From Sedimentisphaerales bacterium (GTDB lineage: Bacteria > Planctomycetota > Phycisphaerae > Sedimentisphaerales > SG8-4): a stretch of DNA of 5,409 nucleotides. The number at the start of each line of letters is the position of its first letter. The first letter of the stretch is position 1. The stretch spans positions 1-5,409 of the forward strand of contig JAFGCA010000003.1 of the NCBI GenBank assembly GCA_016932895.1, read 5' to 3'. Below are positions 5,190-5,409 of this stretch, piece by piece. The position numbers and the translations under genes are program-made. Below the pieces are notes generated by a model that was given only the letters and a program-made list of their open reading frames with translations, did not search any database and was not told the origin of the DNA.

Positions 5190-5409
5190 ATGGTTGCGTC
5201 GATCCAGTTCATCGAGCGGGTGATCCGGACCTACACCGAGGCCGCCGAGGCAAATCTGGCGACCCCTGGCCGGACATTTGGCGTCGTCACCCTGTCGGAG
5301 GAATTGGCCGACGAGGTGATGGTCACCGGCGACTTGCACGGGAACCGGAAGAACTTCAACCTCATCCGCCGCCAGGCCGATCTGGCCTCGCATCCTCGCC
5401 GGCACCTCA
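5190..5409 (+). CDS. Metallophosphoesterase-like protein, N-terminal part (cut by window edge)
   Basis: Seventy-three codons are visible, from the ATG at 5190 to the end of the window, with no stop. Residues 42-52 read EVMVTGDLHGN. The GDLHGN motif is the first metal-binding block (GDxHG) of calcineurin-like phosphoesterases and PPP-type phosphatases. It supplies the Asp and His ligands for a two-metal centre that hydrolyses phosphate esters. Later blocks (GDxxDRG, GNHE) would lie beyond the window, so activity and substrate cannot be confirmed. The roughly 40 residues before the motif are an unusually long lead-in, with TLSEELADE just before the beta strand. AGGG at 5176-5179 lies 10 nt before the ATG, a modest ribosome site. 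The gene is divergent from the lipoprotein gene. No signal peptide is seen, so it is probably cytoplasmic. A planctomycete-type serine/threonine phosphatase-like family is my best guess. Confidence 0.8.
   Translation, partial: MVASIQFIERVIRTYTEAAEANLATPGRTFGVVTLSEELADEVMVTGDLHGNRKNFNLIRRQADLASHPRRHL

Overview
The window looks like a high-G+C, loosely packed bacterial chromosome, most probably a planctomycete of the Pirellulales type. That reading is an inference from three things: a short cysteine-rich lipoprotein with a C-terminal YYTTRGPRDF-like motif, the start of a GDLHGN metallophosphoesterase, and long intergenic spaces between solitary genes, several with their own promoter-like or terminator-like signals.

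Left to right: (1) 41-1489, minus strand, glucose-6-phosphate dehydrogenase (zwf), with a good Shine-Dalgarno, a sigma70-like promoter and an operator-like inverted repeat just downstream of the -10. (2) 1841-3202, minus strand, a 12-helix transporter of the organophosphate:phosphate antiporter (GlpT/UhpT) family. (3) 3203-4563, about 1.36 kb with no convincing protein gene but much RNA-like structure. A minus-strand leader (about 3489 to 3300) has a perfect TATAAT box, a three-way junction and a strong intrinsic terminator about 100 nt before the transporter start. Running the other way is a plus-strand unit of about 590 nt (about 3790-4381) with a TTGACT-N16-TATAGA promoter, at least ten consecutive hairpins and a terminator ending in seven T. 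(4) 4564-4947, minus strand, a 127-residue secreted cysteine-rich lipoprotein. (5) 4948-5189, a divergent intergenic region with a large inverted repeat. (6) 5190 to the window edge, plus strand, the N-terminus of a metallophosphoesterase-like protein.

The transporter and zwf fit together: an antiporter importing a sugar or glycerol phosphate in exchange for Pi would supply glucose-6-phosphate, or a precursor, to the first step of the oxidative pentose phosphate pathway. They do not look like one tight operon, because 351 nt and a separate zwf promoter candidate lie between them. The most interesting content is the intergenic RNA: a candidate large structured non-coding RNA that I cannot match to a family, and a candidate attenuator or riboswitch-like leader in front of the organophosphate transporter.
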